64,000 nt of DNA from Flavobacteriales bacterium (GTDB lineage: Bacteria; Bacteroidota; Bacteroidia; Flavobacteriales_F; PHOS-HE28), in the NCBI GenBank assembly GCA_016710015.1, contig JADJLR010000001.1, positions 62,001 through 126,000 on the forward strand. The letters run 5' to 3'. A program made the translations under genes and the position numbers. Below, in pieces: positions 1 through 8,983 of this stretch (positions are counted from its first letter, which is position 1; the number at the start of each line of letters is the position of its first letter). The notes below the pieces were generated by a model. That model ran no database searches and was not told the origin of the DNA. It was given only the letters and a program-made list of their open reading frames with translations.

Positions 1-83
1 GGAAATTGAACAAGCAGATCGGGCTCTTCTGTATTGCGAATTGGTATTACCTTCATCCTTCTCCGTGCGTCCGCTCTACCTCT

Positions 84-104
84 CCCTTCTCTCTGGGAGA
101 AGGG
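84..104. repeat. small hairpin upstream of the EF-G-like gene
   Basis: The arms cccttctc (84-91) and gagaaggg (97-104) form a perfect 8-bp stem with a 5-base loop, followed by a G-rich stretch. It lies in the 168-base lead-in before the first complete gene. It could end transcription from a gene to the left of the window, but there is no T-tract after it, so that role is a guess. Confidence 0.4.
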
Positions 105-168
105 GCCGGGGGAAAGCCGGACCTCCACGGTGGCAACGAACCATGTTCCACCAAACTCCTCTTTTCCC

Positions 169-2298
169 ATGAAAGTCTTCGATGCCAAACACATCAAGAA
201 CATCGTATTGCTCGGATCCCACGGATGCGGCAAGACCACGCTCGCCGAAACCATGCTCTTCGAAGCGGGTCTGATCCAACGCCGCGGCCGTGTCGAAGAC
301 AAGAACACCACGAGCGATCACCACGATCTGGAACACGAGCGCGGGTCCAGTGTGTACAGTACGGTGCTGCACACGGAATGGCGCAATTTCAAGATCAACA
401 TCATCGATACACCGGGTCTGGACGATCTCGTAGGCGAAACCATGCCTGCGTTGCGCGTGGCCGACACGTGCGTACTACTGCTGAATGCGCAGCACGGTGT
501 TGAGGTCGGTACGGATCTGATCTGGGAGCGCATGCTGCATTTCGAGCGGCCTGTGATCATCGGCGTGAACCAACTCGACCATCCGAATGCCGACTTCGAT
601 GGTACCGTGGCGCAGGCCAAGGAGCACTTCGGCAGCGCGGTTACTGTGATGCAGTACCCCGTGGAGCAAGGCGATGGATTCCACCGGATCATCGACCTGT
701 TGAAAATGACGATGTACGTTTTCAAGGATGCGGGTGGAAAACCCGAGAAGCAGCCCATCCCAGATGCCGAGAAGGAACGTGCAGAAGCGCTGCACAAGGA
801 GTTGGTGGAGAAGGCAGCAGAGAACGACGAGACCTTGATGGAACACTACTTCGACAAGGGCGAATTGACCGAGGATGAGATGCGTATCGGGTTGAAACAA
901 GGCATGATGAAGCGCACTTGCTTCCCGGTGTTCTGCCTCAGTGCATTGCGCAACATGGGTAGCGGTCGCCTCATGGGGTTCATCGACAACGTTGCACCCT
1001 GCGCGCTGGAAATGCCAGCGGAACCTTTGGTGGACGGAGAAACCCTCGCATGCACGGTGGACGGTCCAACCGTGCTCTTCACCTTCAAGACGACCATTGA
1101 ACCGCGCGCAGGGCACATCACCTTGTTCAAGGTCATGAGTGGCGAGGTGAAAGAAGGCATGGACTTGGTGAACGACAACAACGGTTCCACGGAACGCATC
1201 AACCAACTCTTCATCGTGGATGGAAAAGAGCGAAAACAAGTAGAGAGATTAGTGGCCGGGGATATCGGTGGTACCATCAAATTGAAACACACCTCAACGG
1301 CGCACACGTTGCACACACCGGGCAGTGCGATCAAGTTGCAACCCATTCCTTTTCCCGAACCGCACTTGCGACTTACGATCAAAGCGACGGACCAAAAGCA
1401 GGAAGAGAAACTACACGCCGCGTTATTGGAGATCCAGAAGGAAGACCCCACCATAACACTCACGTACTCTCGCGAAACCGCCGAACAGATCATCGGCGGT
1501 CAAGGCGAATTGCATCTGGACCTACTGAAGTGGAAGCTGAACCACCATTACAAGGTGGATGCGGTCTTCGGAAGCCCAAGGATCCCGTATCGTGAAACCA
1601 TTCGTAAACCGGCCGAAGCCAGTTACCGGCATAAGAAGCAGAGTGGCGGTAGTGGACAATTCGGCGAGGTCCATTTGAAGATCGAGCCGTGGTACGAAGG
1701 CATGCCGGAACCGACCGGCCACAGCATTCGCGGGAAGGAATTGCATGAGCTGCCCACCGGCGGGATCCTCGCGTTCTACAACTGCATAGTAGGTGGTGTC
1801 ATCGACAACAAGTTCATGCCAAGCATCCTCAAGGGCATCCTAGGAAAGATGGACAAGGGTCCACTTACCGGTTCCCCCGCGCGGGATATCCGGGTGATCG
1901 TGTATGATGGCAAGATGCATCCGGTGGATAGCAACGATATCAGTTTCAAGATCGCCGGACTCATGGCATTCAAAGAAGCATTCATGCATGCATCTCCGCA
2001 ATTGATGGAACCGGTACAGGAGATCGAGGTTCGCGTACCCGCTGATCTATTGGGCGATGTGATGACCGACCTGCAGGGTCGTCGCAGCGTGGTGTTGGGG
2101 ATCGAAGCTCAGGGTCGGTACCAGATCATCAAGGCGCATACCCCTTCAGCGGAACTGGATCGATACAGCACGACGTTGCGCAGCCTAACGCAAGGACGTG
2201 GCACATACAGCGCCCGTTTCCACCAATACGCAGCCGTATCCTCGGATCTCCAGAACAAACTCCTACAGGACCACAAAGAGGAGGAAGTGACCGCTTGA
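169..2298 (+). CDS. elongation factor G-like GTPase (EF-G paralogue)
   Basis: This 709-residue protein has the EF-G domain order: GTPase (about 1-265), domain II (290-390), III (400-475), IV (475-595, with the block IPYRETI) and V (600-700). The P-loop GSHGCGKT is at residues 16-23. It matches the second, EF-G-like bacterial group (P-loop like GHSGSGKT, then a GRVEDGTT-like block) rather than the main translocase. Two canonical elements differ: DTPGH reads DTPGL (residues 80-84), losing the catalytic His, and NKxD reads NQLD (134-137). The start at 169 is preferred because the upstream in-frame ATG at 34 adds a low-complexity, non-homologous leader. It is probably a ribosome-associated GTPase whose exact role is unknown. 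Confidence 0.85.
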   Translation: MKVFDAKHIKNIVLLGSHGCGKTTLAETMLFEAGLIQRRGRVEDKNTTSDHHDLEHERGSSVYSTVLHTEWRNFKINIIDTPGLDDLVGETMPALRVADTCVLLLNAQHGVEVGTDLIWERMLHFERPVIIGVNQLDHPNADFDGTVAQAKEHFGSAVTVMQYPVEQGDGFHRIIDLLKMTMYVFKDAGGKPEKQPIPDAEKERAEALHKELVEKAAENDETLMEHYFDKGELTEDEMRIGLKQGMMKRTCFPVFCLSALRNMGSGRLMGFIDNVAPCALEMPAEPLVDGETLACTVDGPTVLFTFKTTIEPRAGHITLFKVMSGEVKEGMDLVNDNNGSTERINQLFIVDGKERKQVERLVAGDIGGTIKLKHTSTAHTLHTPGSAIKLQPIPFPEPHLRLTIKATDQKQEEKLHAALLEIQKEDPTITLTYSRETAEQIIGGQGELHLDLLKWKLNHHYKVDAVFGSPRIPYRETIRKPAEASYRHKKQSGGSGQFGEVHLKIEPWYEGMPEPTGHSIRGKELHELPTGGILAFYNCIVGGVIDNKFMPSILKGILGKMDKGPLTGSPARDIRVIVYDGKMHPVDSNDISFKIAGLMAFKEAFMHASPQLMEPVQEIEVRVPADLLGDVMTDLQGRRSVVLGIEAQGRYQIIKAHTPSAELDRYSTTLRSLTQGRGTYSARFHQYAAVSSDLQNKLLQDHKEEEVTA

Positions 2299-2354
2299 TC
2301 AAGGTCAAGGATAGAGGGTATGGCGAGTCGCTGAATGCCGCTCTAACTTTGAGC

Positions 2355-3296
2355 ATGATCCGGGCGTTGAGCATCGTGTACTTGGCATGCATTCTGAGTT
2401 CATGCAATCTGGCGCGGATGCACGATCGAGCCAGCACGAACCGGCTCCTGCGGCAGGACTACCGTGAGCGGACCTTCACCGATGATGCCGGACCGCACCA
2501 CGTGTGGTCACGCGATACGGGCAAGGAGAAGATCCTGTTGATCCATGGGTACACCGGCACCGGTGCGAAACAGTGGAGTAGAACCGCGAAACTGCTCCGC
2601 TCAGAACGCGATGCGATCCTCCCCGACCTGCTGTGCCACGGGAGCAGCACGGCAAATTGGGGCTTCGAGGCCGGTGGGAACATCGATGCCCAAGTCGCCC
2701 ATATCCTCCTGCTCTTGGATAGCCTGCATGTGATAAGCCCCATTGATGTGGTAGGCAGTAGCTACGGCGGTGGCGTTGCTGCGCGGTTGGCCGAACTACA
2801 TCCGGACCGCGTGAAGGTGCTGGTGATCAACGATGGCCTGGTAAGCGACTATACGGCTGCGATCGCGGATAGCGTAGCACAAAACGTAGGTGCCCCGAAC
2901 ATGCTGGCGGTCATGGGGGACTCCGGACCAAAGGGTCTGCGCTACGGGGTCGAATTGGCCTTGTACAAGGATCCGCCCATACCGGGCTTCATCTTGAAGC
3001 AGATCCACAGGGAGAATGTGGCACCCTACCGTGCTGCGCAAGTGACCTTGATCGAGGACCTGATGGCCAACGAAGCCTACTTCGCCACCAAGACCTATGA
3101 TTGGAAAATGCCTGTATACCTGATCTGGGGAGATCGGGACGAGTTGATCCCGAATACGACCGGACGCGCCATCCTTACACGCAATGGTTTGCCCGTGGAC
3201 CATTGGACGACGATCCCACGAACCGGCCATGTGCCGAATCTGGAGCGACCGAAGGCCTTCGTCGACGTGTTGCGCGACTGCCTGAAAGCACGCTAA
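2355..3296 (+). CDS. alpha/beta hydrolase, predicted lipoprotein
   Basis: The protein has 313 residues. Starting at ATG 2355 gives a lipoprotein signal peptide ending in LSSCN; the longer reading from TTG 2295 would bury it. The alpha/beta hydrolase signatures are HGYTGTG (oxyanion region), GSSYGG (nucleophile Ser), GDRDELIP (acid region) and RTGHVPNLE (catalytic His). It is probably anchored in the envelope, facing the periplasm or the surface. The substrate is not evident. It follows the EF-G-like gene in the same direction with a 56-base gap and converges on the aminopeptidase gene. Confidence 0.8.
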   Translation: MIRALSIVYLACILSSCNLARMHDRASTNRLLRQDYRERTFTDDAGPHHVWSRDTGKEKILLIHGYTGTGAKQWSRTAKLLRSERDAILPDLLCHGSSTANWGFEAGGNIDAQVAHILLLLDSLHVISPIDVVGSSYGGGVAARLAELHPDRVKVLVINDGLVSDYTAAIADSVAQNVGAPNMLAVMGDSGPKGLRYGVELALYKDPPIPGFILKQIHRENVAPYRAAQVTLIEDLMANEAYFATKTYDWKMPVYLIWGDRDELIPNTTGRAILTRNGLPVDHWTTIPRTGHVPNLERPKAFVDVLRDCLKAR

Positions 3297-3300
3297 AGCC

Positions 3301-5172
3301 TCACGGCCTCAAGAAACCATCGGTGCCATCCGGAACCACGAGGACATTGTTGGTCCGATCCATATCCGCCGTGCGCTGCAACGGATCGATCACGAATGAT
3401 CGAAGATCACGCAATGGTACTGGAACCTCAAAGGTGTAGGTCGGATCGGTCCATTGCCAGGGTTCCAATTCGGTGAACTCGAAGGTTTCTGATCCGGGTG
3501 CTTTCGTTCCGCGCTGAAGGGACAGCGGGATGTGGATGTCCGAAAGACGACCGTCCTTCAGCTCGATACGCAGATCCACGGGCATCAGTTGTTCACCGAT
3601 CCGTTCCAGTTCGATCCGGGTTCCACCCTCCACGCCAAGAACACTTCGGATGCCGATGTCCAACGTGCGCGTCGTATTGATCCATTCATCGAAATACCAA
3701 TCCAACTCCAACCCACTCTCCTTCTCCATCACACGCTCGAAGTCGATCGGCGCGGGGTGCTTGAATTTGCAAACGTCGAAATAGCGAAGCAAGCCGGACT
3801 TCAGCGTGCGCTCCCCCACTACCGCGCCGAGTTGGTCCACGAAGAGTTCTCCGAAACTGTAGGCTGTGGTTCCATAGGCACGATTCGTTATGAAATGGTC
3901 CGCATGTATGCTGGGCGGCTCGTACTTGCCGCTTTGCACCATAGCCTCATACCCAACGAAGGCGCTGGCATGCGGAGCATCCGGTCGCGGAAAGAGTTCC
4001 TGCATCACTTCGCTGCCCGCGTATTCGGTGAAGCCTTCGTCCATCCATGGATAGCGGCCTTCGTTGCTGGCCAACACCCCGTAATACCAACTGTGTACGC
4101 TCTCATGCACACTCACCCCGACCAAACTGCCCAGTCGGCGCTTTCCGGTGATCAAGGTCATCATGGGGTACTCCATGCCACCGTCGCCACCCTGTACGAA
4201 GCTGTACTGCGGCCACGGGTAAGTTCCGAAATGAGCGTTCATGTACGCGAAACTGCGTTCCATGTATGCCGGCAGTTCCTTCCACACCTCTTCATACTCG
4301 GGGTCGTTCTTGTAGAAGAAATGAAGCAACGGGCCATCTGTGATCCGATGCGTGGTATGGCTGTAATCGCGATCCGCAGCCCAAGCGAAGTCGTGCACAT
4401 CCTTGGCCACGAAATGCCAATCCAGAGTTGGTGATGCAGGTCGCTTCAGGACCTTCTTTCCAGTGGGATACCCATGACCGATCTCGTGTGGGTTCTGGAG
4501 TTCGCCCGTAGCCGCAATGGTGAAGGCACTGTCCAAGTGGATGGTCACATCGAAATCGCCCCAGACCCCAAAGAACTCTCGCCCCACATACGGATACGCA
4601 TGCCAACCGCGCTCGTCGTACTCCGCCAGCTTCGGGTACCATTGCGACATACTGTACGCCACCTGTTCCGCATTGTCGCGGCCGCTGCGGCGGATCTGCA
4701 CCGGAACCTGACCTTGGAATGAAAGCTCCATGGTGGTGGACTTGCCGGGCAGGATCGGCTTGGGAAGGGTCACTTTCAGCACGGTGCCAAGTTGTTCTAG
4801 CACGGCCGTCCGTCCATGCTGTGTGAGTGAACCGACCTCCAGCCGCCCCTGCTGCTCCGGGGTCAATTCTGCGATCCGCGCACCGATCCGCCCATCCGGG
4901 TCCTGTATGGTTCGGGAACGTACATCCATTTCACTGCCGGGCCGAAAGGCATTGAAATAAAGGTGGAAGAAGACCACTCCCAAGGTATCCGGGCTGTTGT
5001 TGGCGTACACCAAGCGACTGGTGCCGTGGTAGGCATGGGTGAGCGTATCGAGCGATACGTCCATCGTGTAGTCCACGCGTTGCTGCCAACGATCGCATTG
5101 GGCGGATCCCCAACCTGCGTTCAGCACCGTCACCGCGAACAAGACCGCACCACGGATCGACATCTTCATCAT
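3301..5172 (-). CDS. M1 family metallopeptidase (aminopeptidase), secreted
   Basis: About 623 residues. It carries the M1 gluzincin signature HESVHSW followed by the second zinc-binding Glu in WMDEGFTEY, and a GGMEYPM exopeptidase motif. The N-terminal region is the M1 beta-sandwich domain. A signal peptide (ISIRGAVLFAV-like core ending in SAQ) is present if translation starts at the ATG pair 5172/5169; the longer reading frame to 5247 runs into the neighbouring response regulator and lacks a signal. It probably removes N-terminal residues from peptides in the periplasm. The gene converges with the hydrolase gene, the stops being 4 bases apart. Confidence 0.87.
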   Translation of the reverse strand: MMKMSIRGAVLFAVTVLNAGWGSAQCDRWQQRVDYTMDVSLDTLTHAYHGTSRLVYANNSPDTLGVVFFHLYFNAFRPGSEMDVRSRTIQDPDGRIGARIAELTPEQQGRLEVGSLTQHGRTAVLEQLGTVLKVTLPKPILPGKSTTMELSFQGQVPVQIRRSGRDNAEQVAYSMSQWYPKLAEYDERGWHAYPYVGREFFGVWGDFDVTIHLDSAFTIAATGELQNPHEIGHGYPTGKKVLKRPASPTLDWHFVAKDVHDFAWAADRDYSHTTHRITDGPLLHFFYKNDPEYEEVWKELPAYMERSFAYMNAHFGTYPWPQYSFVQGGDGGMEYPMMTLITGKRRLGSLVGVSVHESVHSWYYGVLASNEGRYPWMDEGFTEYAGSEVMQELFPRPDAPHASAFVGYEAMVQSGKYEPPSIHADHFITNRAYGTTAYSFGELFVDQLGAVVGERTLKSGLLRYFDVCKFKHPAPIDFERVMEKESGLELDWYFDEWINTTRTLDIGIRSVLGVEGGTRIELERIGEQLMPVDLRIELKDGRLSDIHIPLSLQRGTKAPGSETFEFTELEPWQWTDPTYTFEVPVPLRDLRSFVIDPLQRTADMDRTNNVLVVPDGTDGFLRP

Positions 5173-5243
5173 GGCGCAAAGAAAACGCCCGAGCCAGAAG
5201 CCGAGGCATCGATGATACAAGCAAGCACGATGGAGTGGACCGA

Positions 5244-5732
5244 TCACGAGATCAGACGCTGACGCAAGGCGAATTCCAATTGTCGGTTCGCTGTGACCAA
5301 TCGTTCGGTATAGGCCTTCTGGTCCTCTTCGGCTTTCACCTCATCGAAGGCCTGATGCATGGCCGAAGTCAACTCCGCCTCATTCCATGGTTTAGCGATG
5401 TAGCGCGAAACCCCACCCAGATTGACGGCTTCGATGATCGCCTCGATGTCCGCATACCCCGTGATGAGCATCCGGCGGATCTGCGGATAGCGGCCTCTGA
5501 TCAAGGTGAGCAGTTGACTACCTGTGGTATACGGCATACGCTGATCGGCGATCACCACGTGAACATGGTTCGTGGCCAGATGCTCCCACGCTTCGTTGAG
5601 GTCGCGCGCTAATAGCACGTCGAACGAACGGCGAAAGGTGGTCTGGAAGGCTTGGCGGTTGCCCGCATCGTCGTCCACGAATAGGACACACGGACGGCTC
5701 GCGTCATTGAACAATTGGGGTGCTGCACTCAT
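5244..5732 (-). CDS. single-domain response regulator (REC with C-terminal helix)
   Basis: The 162-residue protein is a receiver domain with acidic pocket LFVDDD, phosphoacceptor D63 in VVIADQRMP, Thr in ITGYAD and K114 in IAKPWN. A roughly 35-residue helical tail follows, with no DNA-binding output domain. The receiver closely resembles that of the REC-PAS-kinase protein at 11145-12683 (DQRMP, LTG or ITG, KPW blocks). It is divergent from the ThiF-nitroreductase gene, so it probably belongs to the same signalling locus as a phosphorelay intermediate or a regulator acting by protein contact. Confidence 0.88.
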   Translation of the reverse strand: MSAAPQLFNDASRPCVLFVDDDAGNRQAFQTTFRRSFDVLLARDLNEAWEHLATNHVHVVIADQRMPYTTGSQLLTLIRGRYPQIRRMLITGYADIEAIIEAVNLGGVSRYIAKPWNEAELTSAMHQAFDEVKAEEDQKAYTERLVTANRQLEFALRQRLIS

Positions 5733-5784
5733 GCCACCGGGGGTATTAGGTCGGCGTACATACGAGACATTTCGTCGAATGGTT

Positions 5785-5835
5785 TCAAAATGAGCATTGT
5801 TGATATTTTGTTAATAACTTTTCTAATTGTAGGTT
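5785..5835. promoter_or_regulatory. AT-rich divergent promoter region
   Basis: The 140-base gap between the receiver gene and the ThiF-nitroreductase gene holds a sharply AT-rich block. It includes TAACTTTT at 5815-5822, close to the Bacteroidota -7 box TAnnTTTG. It is the most plausible promoter for the gene starting at 5873. No clear -33 TTTG lies at the expected spacing, so the exact start site is uncertain. Confidence 0.35.
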
Positions 5836-5872
5836 CACCCCCTCTTTCAGAAACCTTTGAGCAAATCCGAGC

Positions 5873-8191
5873 ATGAGCTCTCCATTGAAAGCGTTGAACA
5901 CCGCTCCTGCGCTAGACCGGGAAACGTACCGGCCAGAGGTCTATCGCTTGACCGAACCCAGCGACCGGGAAAGGCTAGAGGCCCTATTGCGCACCGAACC
6001 CCGGGTGATCATCCACGACGAACTACATGGACAGTTGACCGAATTCATCCGTACGCAGAACCCTACACGCAGATCCACCAAGGAAGAGCTGGAACGTGCG
6101 GTAGCCGCCCATCTCGGCACGACGGCCCCGGAGCACTACGGAGTTTGGGTGTATTATCCGTGGAACTTCCGGTTGGTCCATCTGTTGGACGAAGCCGAGT
6201 TCTTCAGCGTTCGTACGGACCGCAACCGCAACAAGATCACCACTGCAGAACAGCAACGACTGGCGACGAAGAAGGTGGGTGTGATAGGGTTGAGCGTAGG
6301 GCAGAGCGTGAGCATGGCCATGGCGCAGGAACGCTCCTTCGGTGAGATCCGCTTGGCCGATTTCGACACATTGGAATTGAGCAACTTGAACCGGATCCGC
6401 AGTGGGGTCCACGAAATGGGCGTTCCCAAAGTGGTGAACACGGCGCGAGCGATCGCGGAATTGGACCCCTTCCTCCGGGTAAGGTGTTACCCCGAAGGGA
6501 TCACCCCGGATACCATCGATTCGTTCTTGACCGATGGCGGCACCTTGGATGTGCTGGTGGAGGAATGCGATAGTGTGGACGTGAAGATCTATGCGCGGCA
6601 AAAGGCCAAGGCCTTGGGTATCCCCGTGGTGATGGACATGAGCGATCGCGGTTGTTTGGACATTGAACGTTTCGATCTGGAGCCGGAGCGTCCGATCATG
6701 CACGGTTGGATCGACCACTTGGACCTGGATGCTGCCAGCAAACCCATGTCCGCCGAGGAAAAGGTGCCATTCATGCTTCCGATCAGTGGGGTTGAAACAC
6801 TCAGCCCCCGGATGAAGGCCTCTGTGATGGAGCTGGGACAAACACTGGGATCTTGGCCCCAGTTGGCCACTTCGGTCGTACTTGGAGGGGCTTTGGCCGG
6901 TGATGCCGTGCGTCGCATCGCTTTGGGGCAACTCTCTGCTTCTGGACGGTGGTTCATCGATCTGGATGAATTGATCGCGGACGCTACAGAACAAGTACCT
7001 CCCACTGCACCGGATCCACCCCCGTTCGAGATCACGGATGAGGATCTGGCCGCGATCCATTCAAGCTTGGCTCCCGTTCCCAAAACAGCCATTTCCTTGA
7101 AGAAGGACCAGTTGACCCAGATCTTGGAAGCGGGCGCGTTGGCACCAAGCGCGGGCAACGTGCAGCCTTGGAAGTTCGCGTGGAGAGCGGATCGGCTATT
7201 GGTCTTCCATGATACGGATCGATCCGCATCCTTCTGGGACCCGGACCATTTCATCGGTCATATCACCATGGGCACCTGCATCGAGAATATCGCGCAAGGA
7301 GCCACCACACTCGGATTGGAGGCGAAAGTGGACTTGGCACCGCTCGCGGACCATCCGCGCCTGATGGCTTCGATCGTGTTCGAACCCGGCGGATCATCGG
7401 TCGGACTACCGGCCTCCGCACAATTGGGACATATGATCGGAAGGCGGTGTACGAATCGCAAGATGGCGACGCATGTCCCCTTCCCGAGTGAGGTCGGCGA
7501 GAAGTTGACGCAAGCCGTCGAGCAGATCGATGGATGCGCCGTCAAGATGTTGATGAACATCGATGAATTGAAGGAACTGTCCGAGATCTGCGGCATCGCG
7601 GATCGGGTCAGGGCGATGAACCCTATTGGACATCGGGAATTCTTCGAACATGAAGTGCGCTGGACCCGAGAAGAAGCGGAACGGACCCGTGACGGTTTGG
7701 ATATTGGGACCTTGGAGATGGGTCCTGTTCAACTGGCTGGATTCAAAATGGCCGCAGACCCTCGGGCCATGGCACTGGTCCATGCATGGAACGGTGGCCA
7801 TGGCTTAGAGCAAATGGCACGGTACTCCATCCCGGGTTCCTCCGTGGTAGCATTGGTTTGCGCCGCCAACGATTCCGTGCAGGACCACCTGCTAGGTGGC
7901 CGTGCCATAGAACGGCTCTGGTTGACCGCGAACGCCGAAGGCTGGGCAGTGCATCCCATTTCAGCGCCCGTCTTCCTGACCCATGCCTTGCATTCCCCGA
8001 TGGATGGTCTCAGCGACCGTGAACGATCCGAATTGGATTCCGTTCAAGCCCGCTTCGATCGCATTTGGAACATCACCACGGAATGTCCGCTGTTCATGGT
8101 CCGCCTTTCACAGGCCGGCGATCCTAGTGTACGCTCGCTTCGACTCCCGATCCAGCAATTGCTCATTCAAGAAACTACTCAGATCGCTTGA
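5873..8191 (+). CDS. ThiF/E1-like adenylyltransferase fused to nitroreductase (Rv1355c family)
   Basis: The 772-residue protein combines two enzyme types. Residues about 110-370 form an E1/ThiF/MoeB nucleotide-binding domain with GLSVGQ (139-144) and the characteristic DFDTLELSNLNR (163-174). Residues about 405-745 form an FMN nitroreductase domain opening with APSAGNVQPW (424-433). The order and size match the Rv1355c family of Mycobacterium tuberculosis (annotated moeY there). No CxxC zinc pairs typical of MoeB/ThiF are seen; Cys232 and Cys261 are the Cys residues in the E1 part. By family, the first half would adenylate a carboxylate and the second would do flavin redox chemistry, but no substrate is known. 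It is followed after 3 bases by the GNAT gene, so the two are co-transcribed. Confidence 0.85.
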   Translation: MSSPLKALNTAPALDRETYRPEVYRLTEPSDRERLEALLRTEPRVIIHDELHGQLTEFIRTQNPTRRSTKEELERAVAAHLGTTAPEHYGVWVYYPWNFRLVHLLDEAEFFSVRTDRNRNKITTAEQQRLATKKVGVIGLSVGQSVSMAMAQERSFGEIRLADFDTLELSNLNRIRSGVHEMGVPKVVNTARAIAELDPFLRVRCYPEGITPDTIDSFLTDGGTLDVLVEECDSVDVKIYARQKAKALGIPVVMDMSDRGCLDIERFDLEPERPIMHGWIDHLDLDAASKPMSAEEKVPFMLPISGVETLSPRMKASVMELGQTLGSWPQLATSVVLGGALAGDAVRRIALGQLSASGRWFIDLDELIADATEQVPPTAPDPPPFEITDEDLAAIHSSLAPVPKTAISLKKDQLTQILEAGALAPSAGNVQPWKFAWRADRLLVFHDTDRSASFWDPDHFIGHITMGTCIENIAQGATTLGLEAKVDLAPLADHPRLMASIVFEPGGSSVGLPASAQLGHMIGRRCTNRKMATHVPFPSEVGEKLTQAVEQIDGCAVKMLMNIDELKELSEICGIADRVRAMNPIGHREFFEHEVRWTREEAERTRDGLDIGTLEMGPVQLAGFKMAADPRAMALVHAWNGGHGLEQMARYSIPGSSVVALVCAANDSVQDHLLGGRAIERLWLTANAEGWAVHPISAPVFLTHALHSPMDGLSDRERSELDSVQARFDRIWNITTECPLFMVRLSQAGDPSVRSLRLPIQQLLIQETTQIA

Positions 8192-8194
8192 ACC

Positions 8195-8953
8195 ATGGAG
8201 GTCAGTATCGCACCACTCCAGATCCATGCATTCCAGGCCATTCGTGACCCGGAGCGCTGCGCTCAATTCCTGCATGAGCACCGGAAAGTGTTGGCCGATT
8301 TCGGCATCAGTCATGTAACGACCAACGAGGACCACTGGATGAACGACCCGGACACGTACGTGCTCGTTGCGGAAGACCCCGAATACGGCATGGTGGGGGG
8401 TGTACGCATCCAGATCGCGAAACCGGGTGAGCCCCTGCCCATGGAACAAGCGATCGGCGCAATGGATCCGAACGTTTCCCAGGTGCTGGCCCGCTTAGGC
8501 AACAGGAATGCCGAACTCTGTGGACTGTGGATCGCCAACCGGTTCGTGCGCCGCGGCCTACCGTTGATGTTGGGCTATGCAAGTACTTCGGTGACCAGTC
8601 AACTGGGGCTTTCCAGCATGGTCTGCCTTGTGGCGCATTACACGTTGCATCATCCTTTGAAGGTTGGTTTCCGGATCATGGAAGAAGTGGGTCTTGGGGG
8701 TACCTTCTCCTACCCGATCCCTTCTATCAAGGCCATTGCTTTGGTGGCCGACGATCTGATCACCATTGATGCCTTGGCCGAGCACCACCGCCACCGGATC
8801 CTGAGCCTACGGATGCGCCCGAACCAGATCACGATGGAACAGGCCGCAAGTGGTGCGGTCACGGTGCAATACCATTTGGACCTATTCCAGGACCAAGCCC
8901 TCACCACGCAATATTCGGAGATCGAGCACCACCGTATGCGTTATTCGGCCTGA
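8195..8953 (+). CDS. GNAT-fold acyltransferase-like protein (autoinducer-synthase-like layout)
   Basis: The 252-residue protein has the layout of the GNAT/acyl-amino-acid or acyl-homoserine-lactone synthase fold. A beta-strand block YVLVAEDPEYGMVGGVRI is followed by ELCGLWIANRFVRRGL, which resembles the 'E..RLaV...yRg.G' region of those enzymes, then a hydrophobic helix and a GFRIMEEVG turn. I cannot identify the acyl donor or acceptor. It lies 3 bases after the ThiF-nitroreductase gene and 30 bases before the histidine kinase gene, implying a shared transcript. A plain N-acetyltransferase or an acyl-ACP-dependent enzyme are both possible. Confidence 0.6.
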   Translation: MEVSIAPLQIHAFQAIRDPERCAQFLHEHRKVLADFGISHVTTNEDHWMNDPDTYVLVAEDPEYGMVGGVRIQIAKPGEPLPMEQAIGAMDPNVSQVLARLGNRNAELCGLWIANRFVRRGLPLMLGYASTSVTSQLGLSSMVCLVAHYTLHHPLKVGFRIMEEVGLGGTFSYPIPSIKAIALVADDLITIDALAEHHRHRILSLRMRPNQITMEQAASGAVTVQYHLDLFQDQALTTQYSEIEHHRMRYSA

Positions 8954-8983
8954 TCGGCAGAACCCGAAGGGCTAGTATTCCGT

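Noticed and set aside
5873..8191. Molybdopterin biosynthesis gene (moeY/moeB)
   Set aside because: The M. tuberculosis name suggests this, but the CxxC zinc pairs of MoeB are not seen and no molybdenum cofactor gene is near; the nitroreductase half and signalling neighbours do not fit.
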